Assembly (NCBI RefSeq): GCF_013362815.1 | Contig: NZ_JABFVK010000046.1 | Location: forward strand, 1 to 64,000 | Reading direction: 5' to 3' | DNA length: 64,000 nt | Origin: Hamadaea sp. | Lineage (GTDB): Bacteria; Actinomycetota; Actinomycetes; Mycobacteriales; Micromonosporaceae | Part shown: positions 29,682 to 38,391 of the stretch, in pieces | Numbering within the stretch: position 1 is the stretch's first letter | How the letters are laid out: every line of letters starts with the position of its first letter | The notes under the pieces: generated by a model | Database searches by the model: none | Seen by the model: only the letters and a program-made list of their open reading frames with translations | What the model was told of the DNA's origin: nothing | Made by a program: the position numbers and the translations under genes

Positions 29682-30230
29682 TCAGCCATGCACCTGGGCG
29701 TCCGGTACGTAGACGCCGACGTCGAACCCGATCGGCACGCGGCGGAGCTTGCCGAAGCCGAAGACCTCGTAGGTGACGGTGATGTCGCTGAAGTACGTCG
29801 TCGATCCGGGCGACATCTCGACGGCAGGTTCCATCACGGTGAGGAACACGGCGATTTCTCCACCGGCCGGAAGCGTGACCGCCGCGAACGGGCGAGCGGC
29901 GTCGGGCCCGAAGGGCACCGTCATCGGTTCCGACCGGTCGATGATACTCACGTCGACCGCCGAGAAGACCTCGTTCGCAGCGATGTCCACGATCGTGACG
30001 GGCCATGGCCCGGGATTGCGGATCGACGTGCCGAAGGTGAATCGGGAACCTGGCGCGAACACGTACGCCACCTCGGTGGTGGACACGTCCTTGCGGACCC
30101 GAGCGTCGGTTCCGTACCAAGTCTCGCTGCCCGGTTGCACGCCTTGGGCGATCACGGTCACGAGAAATGCCGAGCCGAGAACCGCCACCGCCACACACGC
30201 GGCGAGGGCGATCTTCCGGCGGATCGTCAT
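29682..30230 (-). CDS. Hypothetical secreted/membrane-anchored protein
   Basis: 182 aa; N-terminal hydrophobic segment IRRKIALAACVAVAVLGSAFLVTVIAQG. Confidence 0.7.
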   Translation of the reverse strand: MTIRRKIALAACVAVAVLGSAFLVTVIAQGVQPGSETWYGTDARVRKDVSTTEVAYVFAPGSRFTFGTSIRNPGPWPVTIVDIAANEVFSAVDVSIIDRSEPMTVPFGPDAARPFAAVTLPAGGEIAVFLTVMEPAVEMSPGSTTYFSDITVTYEVFGFGKLRRVPIGFDVGVYVPDAQVHG

Positions 30231-30267
30231 GGCACCGCAGTGTAGGAGGGGACTGCTCGCCAGGACG

Positions 30268-30912
30268 TCATCCTCTGCCGACGCAGAAAACCTCTGTGGT
30301 CTCGACGGACCGTAGCCAGACAGCGGTCATCGTTCCGCCCGGGCATTCACCCGGTTCGTCGGCGACAGCGGTGATCACCCCGTCATGCTTGGATGAGCAC
30401 GGCTCCAGGTCAGCGGCGCTGCCGTAGACGGTGACGCACTTGCCGACCTGGCGTCCCGGCGACTCCAGCCAGCTCGTCAAGACGACTGCACCGAGCAGTA
30501 GAACGGGGACGAAGACGAAGTAGGCCAAGGGGCGGGCGAACAGCGATCGCCCGGGCTTCGCCGGGCCGACCGCCGCACCTGCGGGTGACACCGGCGCCGG
30601 CAGACGGTGGATGAGGCGGCGTTTGAGCACGTTGCGAAGCACCACGAAGGGGAACACGAAGAAGGACACCAGCCCCAGCCATCCGACCGCCAGCGTGTGC
30701 GCTGTGGTGGACCGGAATACGTTCAGTCCGCAGTCTCGGCAGAAGGGTCCCGGGAAGGTGGTTGTCTGGCGGAGCAGGAGCATTCCGGTGTGTTGCTCGA
30801 AGTCGAGCTCCAGGGCGGGACGACTGCCGCAGTACCGACAGCTGACGTCGGCGACGGGTACCTGCGGTGATGCCGCCGGCCGCGCGAGGTCGGGTGGGAA
30901 AAGATCAGTCAC
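30268..30912 (-). CDS. Zinc-ribbon-like membrane protein with extracellular C-terminus
   Basis: CRYCGSRP...CRDCGLNV, two TM-like segments; GTG start at 30912. Confidence 0.65.
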   Translation of the reverse strand: MTDLFPPDLARPAASPQVPVADVSCRYCGSRPALELDFEQHTGMLLLRQTTTFPGPFCRDCGLNVFRSTTAHTLAVGWLGLVSFFVFPFVVLRNVLKRRLIHRLPAPVSPAGAAVGPAKPGRSLFARPLAYFVFVPVLLLGAVVLTSWLESPGRQVGKCVTVYGSAADLEPCSSKHDGVITAVADEPGECPGGTMTAVWLRSVETTEVFCVGRG

Positions 30913-30987
30913 GGATGCAGGAGCGTAGCGGTACCGCGCAGGTGACGCTGTCCCAACCACAGGAAATGAGTGACTAGAGTGCCAGCC

Positions 30988-31569
30988 ATGTCCCCACCCG
31001 TGATCTTGCGCGAAGTCTTCCACGCATACCGCACCGCCAGAGGCGTTGAGGACGACGGTTACGTGTTCGACGATGACGGAGCGGTGCTCGGAAGGCTCGA
31101 CGTGCTGGTCTTTCGGCCTGCGGATGAGCGCGGCCTGACGTCGTTCGCGACTATTGGCATGGCCGCCCGGGAGTTGCCGGCCGAGCCTGGGCCAGGTGGC
31201 GGCGGGCGGGCGGAATTGCAGTTCTCTCGTCGGGGAAGGCTGGACCGGGAAGACGAGTACGCCGTCGCAGTCGCGCTGGCCAATCTCGCGGCGCATCCGT
31301 TCGTTACCGGACAGCAGCTGAATTGGGGACATCAAATCGGTCTGGGGACGGAGTTTCCCACGTTCCCCGGATGCGGCGCGGTTTTCCTGTCCGGCCCACT
31401 CACCAATGTGGAGGATGGCTACATCCGGACAACCGAGGGTGCGGTCCGGCTCGTCACGGTCGTGCCGATCACGGAGGCGGAGCGTTCGCTGGGTCGTACT
31501 CTCGGGCCGATTGCCTTCGCCCAGCGACTCCTGGACGAGGTCGACGTGTACGCCGAAAGACCCGCCTGA
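30988..31569 (+). CDS. Suppressor-of-fused (SUFU) domain protein
   Basis: 194 aa; YAVAVALANLAAHPFVTGQQLNWGHQIGLGTEFPTFPGCGAVFLSGPLTN. Confidence 0.7.
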   Translation: MSPPVILREVFHAYRTARGVEDDGYVFDDDGAVLGRLDVLVFRPADERGLTSFATIGMAARELPAEPGPGGGGRAELQFSRRGRLDREDEYAVAVALANLAAHPFVTGQQLNWGHQIGLGTEFPTFPGCGAVFLSGPLTNVEDGYIRTTEGAVRLVTVVPITEAERSLGRTLGPIAFAQRLLDEVDVYAERPA

Positions 31570-31600
31570 GCCCCGGTCGTCGGACGGCTATCGTCTCGGG

Positions 31601-32152
31601 ATGGACGTCGACTGGAACGCCGAAGTGGTCGATCAGCTTGAGTCGCATTGGCGGCATCGACTCCGGCCTCGTCTGGCAGGTCTCACGGACGACGAGTATT
31701 TCTGGCAACCCGTCTCCGGTTGCTGGACCGTCAGCCGTCGCGGCGAGAGTTCGGCTCCGATGTCCCTCGGACCGGGCGAGTTCACGTGGGATTACGGCGA
31801 GCCGCCGCACGGTCCGGAGCCGGTGACCACCATCGCGTGGCGACTCGCGCACCTGATCGTCGTGTTCGCGTCCACCAACGGCACCCAGTTCGGGCGTACG
31901 GCGATCAGCCAGGAGACGTTTCGCTATGCGGGCACTGCCGAGGAAGCGCTACGGCAGCTCGATGACGAGTACGCGGCATGGCTCAGCGGCGTACGCAGTC
32001 TCGGCACAGCCGGGCTCGCCCAGCCGCAAGGACATCCGCCTGCGTTCGCTCATGCTCCCGTGGCGAAGAAGATGTTGTACGTGAACGTCGAAGTCATCCA
32101 CCACGGAGCCGAGATCTGCCTGCTTCGCGACCTCTATCTCCGGCACAAATGA
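31601..32152 (+). CDS. DinB family protein
   Basis: WRHRLRPRLAGLTDDEYFWQPVSGCW...TTIAWRLAHLIVVF...VNVEVIHHGAEICLLRDLY. Confidence 0.85.
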   Translation: MDVDWNAEVVDQLESHWRHRLRPRLAGLTDDEYFWQPVSGCWTVSRRGESSAPMSLGPGEFTWDYGEPPHGPEPVTTIAWRLAHLIVVFASTNGTQFGRTAISQETFRYAGTAEEALRQLDDEYAAWLSGVRSLGTAGLAQPQGHPPAFAHAPVAKKMLYVNVEVIHHGAEICLLRDLYLRHK

Positions 32153-32155
32153 CGT

Positions 32156-32183
32156 TCGGGCGGTCCGAGTCCGGACCGCCCGA
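32156..32183. terminator. Bidirectional terminator-like hairpin
   Basis: TCGGGCGGTCCG / CGGACCGCCCGA, 12 bp perfect, AGTC loop, between convergent genes. Confidence 0.7.
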
Positions 32184-32194
32184 CAGCGATTGGG

Positions 32195-33139
32195 TTATCC
32201 CACAAGGTGCTGCGGGACCGCCACGTTAACGGGCGTGCCGTACGCCGAAAGCTCCGTCACCACGTGCAGCCGATAGGTGAAGGGCGGCTTGCCTTGCTCG
32301 TCGACTCGCTGGACTGCCCGGTCGTAGGTGACGGAGGCGATCCGGTGGTCCGCGTTGACCCTCACGTCGCCGACGAACTTGTCCGAGATGAGGCCGCGTC
32401 CGTCGCCGGGCACGGTCAGCTCGAAGTGGTAGACGCCGACGGCCTTCTCGGTGACGATCGCGCCGGCCTCTTGCATGGTGCGGAACAGCGCCTGGGGGTC
32501 GGTCGTCATCGTCAGGCCGCCACCGAGGGCGAGGTCGAAGTCGAGGTGGTCTTGCGTACCAGGTCGGCGGGACCAGAAGATCTTCTTGGCGTCGTCGGGA
32601 TGGCGAGCGTCTCGGCCACCGATGTAGTGGACGCCGTTGATGAGCCGTTCGTGTTCGAAGCCGGCGGCGACGACTGGTCGCAGGCCGGTGGACGGCGAAT
32701 CCAGGTAGCCGGTGAGGGTCACCGGGTCGAATGCGCCGGTCGTGGTCCAAGTGCGGCTGACCGGTTCGGGGAGCTCGCCCTTCGGCGGGAGTTCGTTCAG
32801 GTAGGTCGTCGTCACCTTCAGGTGGTAGCTGATGTTCTGGCTGGCTGCGGCGGCAGCGGCGAGCCGGAGCTGAGGAGAGGCGGGGGCCGTGGCGGTGGGG
32901 CCGCCGGCGATCGGGCCGGGTGGCGTACTGCCGGTGTTGCGGGAGCCGGAGCCGATGGTGAGCGTGGCGGCCAGGGCTCCGGCGACGCCGATCGCTCCGA
33001 CGGCGTACGCGGTGCGATGGAGCACGACTCGCCGGTGGTGCCGCCGAGCGGCGTCCGCCAGGATGTCCCGGGTGAAGGTGAGGCCGGCGACTTCGTCCTG
33101 CATCATCGTGGTCAGCTGATCTTCGAGTTTCGCGGTCAC
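32195..33139 (-). CDS. Membrane-anchored protein coupled to the sigma gene (putative anti-sigma/effector)
   Basis: GTG at 33139 overlaps sigma stop (GTGA); single TM after cytoplasmic N-terminus VTAKLEDQLTTMMQDEVAGLTFTRDILADAARRHH. Confidence 0.65.
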   Translation of the reverse strand: MTAKLEDQLTTMMQDEVAGLTFTRDILADAARRHHRRVVLHRTAYAVGAIGVAGALAATLTIGSGSRNTGSTPPGPIAGGPTATAPASPQLRLAAAAAASQNISYHLKVTTTYLNELPPKGELPEPVSRTWTTTGAFDPVTLTGYLDSPSTGLRPVVAAGFEHERLINGVHYIGGRDARHPDDAKKIFWSRRPGTQDHLDFDLALGGGLTMTTDPQALFRTMQEAGAIVTEKAVGVYHFELTVPGDGRGLISDKFVGDVRVNADHRIASVTYDRAVQRVDEQGKPPFTYRLHVVTELSAYGTPVNVAVPQHLVG

Positions 33140-33657
33140 GCGCCTGCTCCGTTCCATCCGGCGTCTTCGAGCACCCAGGTTGCGGTGAGTACGCGGAGCC
33201 GGGCGAGGCCCCGCGAGGCGGTCGACTTCACAGTGCCGACCGAGCAGCCGAGCAGTGCGGCCGCTTCGATTTCGCTGTACTGCTCCCAGTAGCGGAGTAC
33301 CAGGACGGCCCGTTGCCGGGGCGGCAGCTGGGCCAGCGCGTCGAGGAGCGCGTGGCGCAGATGTAGCTCGTCGCTGCCGTCGGAATGGCCTGGTGGCTCG
33401 ATCTCCGTGAGCACCTCGGGCCGGCGTTTGCGCAGCCGCCAGCGGTCGATCGCGAGGTGGTACAGCGTACGGCGAAGGTAGCCTTCCCGGTCGCTGTGCA
33501 CCTTGTTCCAATTGCGCATCAGGCGTTCCAGCGCCACCTGGACCAGATCCTCCCCGGCGAACCGGCTGCCGGTCAGCAGCGCGGCGGTCGCGAGGAGGGC
33601 TCGGCCGCGTTCGGCGACGAGGAGGTCCAGCCCGTCGAAGCGTTCGGAGCGTCTCAC
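33136..33657 (-). CDS. ECF RNA polymerase sigma factor, SigE family
   Basis: LLTGSRFAGEDLVQVALERLMRNW...LAQLPPRQRAVLVLRYWEQYSEIEAAALLGCSVGTVKSTASRGLARLR. Confidence 0.88.
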   Translation of the reverse strand: MRRSERFDGLDLLVAERGRALLATAALLTGSRFAGEDLVQVALERLMRNWNKVHSDREGYLRRTLYHLAIDRWRLRKRRPEVLTEIEPPGHSDGSDELHLRHALLDALAQLPPRQRAVLVLRYWEQYSEIEAAALLGCSVGTVKSTASRGLARLRVLTATWVLEDAGWNGAGA

Positions 33658-33728
33658 CTGCTCTCCTTCCCTCGCTGACCAAGGACGACGGAGGCGGTGC
33701 GAAGGTTGACTCGATACTGCGGGGAACT

Positions 33729-35246
33729 TCAGGGCGACACTGTCACGGCGAGCGTGTGCCACCCGGTCGCGCCGTCGGGGAACGGGGTCGCACGCCGTTC
33801 GGGCTGCGTCCGGCCGGTGCCGTCGGTTGCGCGTACGCGCAGGGTGTGGCCGCCGATTGTGGCATGCCAGCGGTGTCGCCACTGGACCCAGGTGTCGCGA
33901 CCCGGGCTGGTCAGCAGTTCGGCCGGCTCCCACGGTCCATTGTCGACCTGAAGTTCGACGGAGTCGATGCCGCGGCCCTGGGCCCACGCGACCCCCGCCA
34001 CGGTGACGTCACCGGGGGCGATGTGGGCGAAGGCAGCCGGGCGGTCGATCCGCGAAGCCGTCTTGACCGGGGCTTCCCGCGCCCAGCCCCGGCGCACCCA
34101 GTACGCGTCGAAGTCGGCGAACCGGGCGAGTTCGACCTCTGTGATCCACTTACAGGATCCGGCGTACCCGTAGAGGCCAGGGGTGAGCATCCGGACGGGA
34201 AACCCGTGCTCGGGTGGCAGCGGCCGGCCGTCCATGCCGACGGCGAGCATGGCGTCCCGGCCGTCGAGCAGTGTCGCCGTCGGAGTGCCGAGCGTCATGC
34301 CGTCGGCCGAGCGTGCGACGACCTGATCGGCGTCAGCGTCCACGCCGGCTTCCCGCAACAAGGGCGCGAGCGGTACGCCGAGCCACCGGGTGGTGCCGAT
34401 GTACGGACCGCCGACCTCGTTGGAGACGCAGTTGAGCGTGATGTCGCGCTCGATGAGGCCCCGGCTGAGCAGTTCGTCGAAGTCCAGCGTGATCGGCCGG
34501 TCGACCAGCCCGTGGATCCGCAACCGCCACCGATCCACGTCGACCCGCGGGACGGTCAGCGCTGTGTCCACTCGGTAGAACTCGTCGACCGGTGTGTAGA
34601 AGCCAGGCGTGGTGATCCGGGGACCCGTCGGCTGCACCGGCGCGGGCAGCCGGATCGCTTCGCGAGATCGGGCATCGGATGCGGCCGCGAGGCGTCGAGT
34701 GACGCCTGCTACCCCACCGGCGGCAACCGCAGTTCCAGCGACAGCGCCTGCGGCGATGAGGAATCGGCGACGGCCCGCCGCCGCCAGGCCACCTGACGAC
34801 GACGGCACCCGCGGCAGACGATGCAGCAGGATGCCGAGGATCGGCGCGGCGACCAGCCCCGCTAGGAATGACGGCACCGCGTCGAACGGCTGCGCGGCTG
34901 GGCGGGTCCAGACAGTGGCTGCGGCGACGAGGCCGAGCACGCCGAAGCCGGCCTGCGCGAGACGTAGCCGCCGCTGTCCCAGCACGCCCAGGCTCGCCGC
35001 GACCAGAACGAGCACTGCGCCGATTCCGGCTAGTAGCAACGGTTTGTCATAAGTTCCGACGGTGCGGACTGCATACTCCTTGACCGGAGTCGGCGTGAGG
35101 TCGATGACCGTCGAGCCGATGCCGATCAACGGTGACGACTCCGGACGCAGCAGCGTCGCGCCCAGCTCGGCGACGGCCACTCCGGCCGCCGCCGCCAGGA
35201 TTCCGCAACCCGCGCCCACGAGATCGCCTCGGCGAAAGATCCGCAT
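33729..35246 (-). CDS. Membrane-anchored molybdopterin-dependent oxidoreductase (sulfite oxidase family)
   Basis: 505 aa; TM N-terminus, DFDELLSRGLIERDITLNCVSNEVGGPYIGTTRWLGVPLAPLL, C-terminal dimerisation domain. Confidence 0.88.
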   Translation of the reverse strand: MRIFRRGDLVGAGCGILAAAAGVAVAELGATLLRPESSPLIGIGSTVIDLTPTPVKEYAVRTVGTYDKPLLLAGIGAVLVLVAASLGVLGQRRLRLAQAGFGVLGLVAAATVWTRPAAQPFDAVPSFLAGLVAAPILGILLHRLPRVPSSSGGLAAAGRRRFLIAAGAVAGTAVAAGGVAGVTRRLAAASDARSREAIRLPAPVQPTGPRITTPGFYTPVDEFYRVDTALTVPRVDVDRWRLRIHGLVDRPITLDFDELLSRGLIERDITLNCVSNEVGGPYIGTTRWLGVPLAPLLREAGVDADADQVVARSADGMTLGTPTATLLDGRDAMLAVGMDGRPLPPEHGFPVRMLTPGLYGYAGSCKWITEVELARFADFDAYWVRRGWAREAPVKTASRIDRPAAFAHIAPGDVTVAGVAWAQGRGIDSVELQVDNGPWEPAELLTSPGRDTWVQWRHRWHATIGGHTLRVRATDGTGRTQPERRATPFPDGATGWHTLAVTVSP

Positions 35247-35302
35247 GGTGGCCTCCCTAGGGGCGGGCTCGCCGGGTGGAGCCGGCGAGCCCGCAGGTGG
35301 GA

Positions 35303-35914
35303 TCACTTGGGCATCAGCACGCTGTCGATGATGTAGACGGTGGCGTTCGCGGTCTGCACGTTGCCGCAGACGACCTTGGCCGTTCCGTCGACGGTGAAGT
35401 CGGTGCCGGAACCGCTCACCGTCAGTTCGCCGCCCTGCAGCGTCTTGTGCGTACCGGCGAGCTGGTCGGGCGCGAGCTTTCCGGCCACCACGTGATAGGT
35501 CAGGATCTTCGTCAGCGTCGCATTGTCGGCGAGGACCTTGTCCAGGTCCGCCTTCGGAATCTTGGCGAACGCGTCGTTCGTCGGCGCGAAGACGGTGATC
35601 GCCTGGGCGCTGTTGAGCGTGTCGCCGAGACTCGCCTTCTGCACGGCGGCGACCAATGTCGACAGCATCGGGTTGCCCGAGGCTGCCGTCGCGACGGGCA
35701 CCTTGGCCATCGCGTCGAAGCTGCCCGGGTTCGCCGGGTCGGTCGGCACGGCCGCACAGCCCGGTCCGAACTCGCCTGCTGCCGATGTGGCCGGCGACGG
35801 CGCGGCGGACGCTCCGGCGGCGTTCGACGTCGTGGCCCCGCTACCGCATGCGGCCAGCGCCAGCGCGGTGACACCAGTGGCGAGCAGCGCGGCGAGCGTC
35901 TTCTTCGGCTTCAT
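35303..35914 (-). CDS. Fasciclin-domain lipoprotein (MPT70/83-like)
   Basis: Lipobox ALAACGS; ITVFAPTNDAFAKIP...LTKILTYHVVAGKL...LQGGELTV. Confidence 0.92.
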   Translation of the reverse strand: MKPKKTLAALLATGVTALALAACGSGATTSNAAGASAAPSPATSAAGEFGPGCAAVPTDPANPGSFDAMAKVPVATAASGNPMLSTLVAAVQKASLGDTLNSAQAITVFAPTNDAFAKIPKADLDKVLADNATLTKILTYHVVAGKLAPDQLAGTHKTLQGGELTVSGSGTDFTVDGTAKVVCGNVQTANATVYIIDSVLMPK

Positions 35915-35947
35915 CGTGAACACCCCTTCTCCTGAGGACTCCGGCGG

Positions 35948-35967
35948 AATCCCCGTCCGTGGGGATT
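35948..35967. repeat. Perfect 7-bp inverted repeat in fasciclin 5' region
   Basis: AATCCCC-GTCCGT-GGGGATT. Confidence 0.7.
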
Positions 35968-35991
35968 CGGCCGTCGTCGTGGATCGGATGG
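35964..35991 (-). promoter_or_regulatory. Candidate SigK-type promoter CCATCC-N15-CCGAATC
   Basis: On minus strand ~50 nt upstream of fasciclin ATG; resembles mycobacterial SigK motif as I remember it. Confidence 0.45.
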
Positions 35992-36027
35992 GTGTATTTC
36001 CGAAAAAACTGATTCGCGTACTGCGAC

Positions 36028-36753
36028 TCAGGCCAGCCGGACCTGCGCGACGATCGGCAGCGTGGGCGTCGCCGACCCGCTCGCGGGCTCGATCGTCATG
36101 GCGATCAGGTCCGCTCCCCCGATCCCGCTCACGTAATGCGTCGACGTCCCTTGACCGGGCGCGAGCACCGCGGCCGGGTGCGCTGTCGTGCCCTGGACGG
36201 TCCACAGCTCGTACGCACGATCGGAGGGCGGCGCGTCTGCGCCCGCGACGACTACGACCGCCGCGTCCTGCGACGCCGCGGAGACGACGGTGATCCTTCC
36301 GCCGCCAGTCACCGGCGATGTGCGTACCACCGCGTCGGACGCAGTCAGCACGGCCTCGATGCGGGCCTGACGTTGCTCCGCCTCGGCGCGGGCCGCCTGC
36401 TCTTGGCGTACGCGCTGGTCTTGCACGAGATAGGTGACGCCACCCGCGACCGCCGCGATCAACCCGGCGGCCAACGCGAACGCCGCGCGGCGACGCCACC
36501 GAGATGCGCGACCGGTCGGCGTGGGAGCGAGCTGCCGCGTGCCGTGGACACGCTCCAGCACCTGTTCGCGCAGCCGGGGCGGAGGCGACGACCAGCTGTC
36601 GTCGGCGAGCCGGACGGCCGCCTCCCGCAAACCCACGACCTCCGCCACGCAGGTGGGGCACGTGCGCAGATGGCGTTCGAAGGCCTCCCGCTCGGCGTCG
36701 TCGAGAGCGTCGAGCGCGTAGGCGCCGGTCAGCAGGTGCAAATCGTCGGTCAT
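36028..36753 (-). CDS. rskA: RskA-like anti-sigma factor
   Basis: N-terminal H-x3-C-x2-C: FERHLRTCPTCVAEV; TM; RskA C-terminal domain; ATGA overlap with sigK. Confidence 0.85.
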   Translation of the reverse strand: MTDDLHLLTGAYALDALDDAEREAFERHLRTCPTCVAEVVGLREAAVRLADDSWSSPPPRLREQVLERVHGTRQLAPTPTGRASRWRRRAAFALAAGLIAAVAGGVTYLVQDQRVRQEQAARAEAEQRQARIEAVLTASDAVVRTSPVTGGGRITVVSAASQDAAVVVVAGADAPPSDRAYELWTVQGTTAHPAAVLAPGQGTSTHYVSGIGGADLIAMTIEPASGSATPTLPIVAQVRLA

Positions 36754-37355
36754 CGGGATGCCTCCACTCCGAGGCAGTCACGCAGGCGGATCAGCGCGTC
36801 GCGCATGCGGGTCTTGACAGTGGGCAGCGCCGCGTCGAGCACCGCCGCCACCTCGCGATAGGTGTAGCCGCTGTAGTACGCGAGACTGATGGCCTCGCGC
36901 TGCAGCTCGGTCAGGGTACGCAGACAGCGGCGCACCTGCTGGCGTTCGATTCGAGCAGTCGCCTGGTCGGCCACCTCGTCGTGGCCCGTCTGCTCCGGAT
37001 CGGGTGCCAGCCGCTGGATCCGGTCGGCTGCAGCCTGCTCGGAGCGGACCCGGTCGACGGCCCGGCGATGGGTGATGGTGAAGATCCACGCCGTCGCCGA
37101 GCCGCGAGCGGGGTCGAAGCGGGCCGCAGTTCGCCACACCTCGACCAGCGCCTCCTGAGCGACCTCCTCGGCCTGGGCCGGATCGCGGACGACCCGGCGG
37201 GCCAGCCCGTAGACCCGGGCGGCGACCTTGTCGTACAGTCCGGCGAACGCGGCCTCGTCTCCCCGGGCGACCTGCCGCAACAGGTCGCCGAGGTCCTCCG
37301 GGCGGGCCGTCGCCGATCCCGCCGGGGCCAGGGCCGGAAACTGGCCGTCGGTCAT
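36750..37355 (-). CDS. sigK: ECF sigma factor SigK-like
   Basis: LLRQVARGDEAAFAGLYDKVAARVYGLARRVVRDPAQAEEVAQEALVEVWR...LTELQREAISLAYYSGYTYREVAAVLDAALPTVKTRMRDALIRLRDCL. Confidence 0.85.
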   Translation of the reverse strand: MTDGQFPALAPAGSATARPEDLGDLLRQVARGDEAAFAGLYDKVAARVYGLARRVVRDPAQAEEVAQEALVEVWRTAARFDPARGSATAWIFTITHRRAVDRVRSEQAAADRIQRLAPDPEQTGHDEVADQATARIERQQVRRCLRTLTELQREAISLAYYSGYTYREVAAVLDAALPTVKTRMRDALIRLRDCLGVEASR

Positions 37356-37420
37356 CCTCACCGCCTGGTTCGTTCTTCGAGTTCGGGTCGAATCGGGCAC
37401 GGCCGTCGGCTCCGGAGTGC

Positions 37421-37864
37421 TCAGGCCCGCTCGGGACGCGACAACAACAGACCGAGCGCCGCCATGCCGACCCCCAACGCCAGGTGCAGCCAGTTGTCGG
37501 CCGAGTTGACGGGCACGAAGTTGGCCGCGCTGTCGGCGTCGACCACCAGCCCGTAAAGCCAGAGGACCAGGTAGATCGCGCCGCCGCCGACCAGGAAGAC
37601 CCGCGCGCCGCTCATCGTCCGGGCCAGCAGCAGACCCGCCACCCCGAACAACAGGTGTACGGCATTGTGCAAGATCGACACCTGGAACACGCCGAGCAGC
37701 CGCGCATCGGAGTGGTGCGAGGCGAAGCTCAGCGACCCGTAGTCGGTCGTGATCCCGGGGACGAAACCCAGGACACCGACCAGCAGAAACACCGCACCGA
37801 CCGCGTACGCGACGAGCTGAATGGGACTCCGTGCGGCAACAGCCGCCCGCGTGGTGGAAACCAT
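37421..37864 (-). CDS. DUF4383 membrane protein
   Basis: 147 aa; LLGVFQVSILHNAVHLLFGVAGLLLAR...SADNWLHLALGVGMAALGLLL. Confidence 0.85.
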   Translation of the reverse strand: MVSTTRAAVAARSPIQLVAYAVGAVFLLVGVLGFVPGITTDYGSLSFASHHSDARLLGVFQVSILHNAVHLLFGVAGLLLARTMSGARVFLVGGGAIYLVLWLYGLVVDADSAANFVPVNSADNWLHLALGVGMAALGLLLSRPERA

Positions 37865-37974
37865 GACGCTTCTCCCTCCGGTTGTGGTCCATCGGGATTC
37901 GTACGCCGGCGGCGGCCGGATGGGTCCGAGTTTCGGCGAACCGCCGAGATCTCGTATTTTCTTCTCTGACGGGC

Positions 37975-38000
37975 TGTCGATTTCGCGTACGCCGCTCGAC
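37975..38000 (+). promoter_or_regulatory. Candidate ECF42-type promoter TGTCGA-N16-CGAC
   Basis: TGTCGA 37975-37980 and CGAC 37997-38000, 44 nt upstream of the DGPF gene. Confidence 0.55.
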
Positions 38001-38043
38001 GTATAGGCGTACCGACGATATTCGCGCAGGAAGGCGGCCTGAT

Positions 38044-38391
38044 ATGGCCCAGTACGCAGTGCTCATCTACGCCCCCGACTCGGCGCACGGACCGGATGCG
38101 ACCGCGGAGGAAACCGCGCCGCACGATCGGCATGCCGCCGAGCTGGCGCGGTCGGGCGCCATGCTCGCGGCGTACGCGTTGACGTCGCGGGACTTGGCGA
38201 CCTCGGTACGCGGCGACGCGGTGACCGACGGCCCGTTCGTCGAGGCGAAGGAGATCGTCGCCGGGTTCTACATTCTGGAGGCGCCCGATCTGGATGCCGC
38301 GCTGGCGATCGCGAAGCTGAATCCGGCCTGCCAGCTGGGTGGCGGCGTGGAGGTGCGGCCGGTCGCCGCGGGCGGGCCGGTCGAGCGCTGA
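38044..38391 (+). CDS. DGPF/YCII-domain protein
   Basis: MAQYAVLIYAPD...DGPFVEAKEIVAGFYILEAPDLDAALAIAK. Confidence 0.9.
   Translation: MAQYAVLIYAPDSAHGPDATAEETAPHDRHAAELARSGAMLAAYALTSRDLATSVRGDAVTDGPFVEAKEIVAGFYILEAPDLDAALAIAKLNPACQLGGGVEVRPVAAGGPVER

Noticed and set aside
32195-33139. Firm assignment as anti-sigma factor
   Set aside because: Coupled to the sigma gene and membrane-anchored, but no recognisable zinc-finger anti-sigma domain; kept as putative only.
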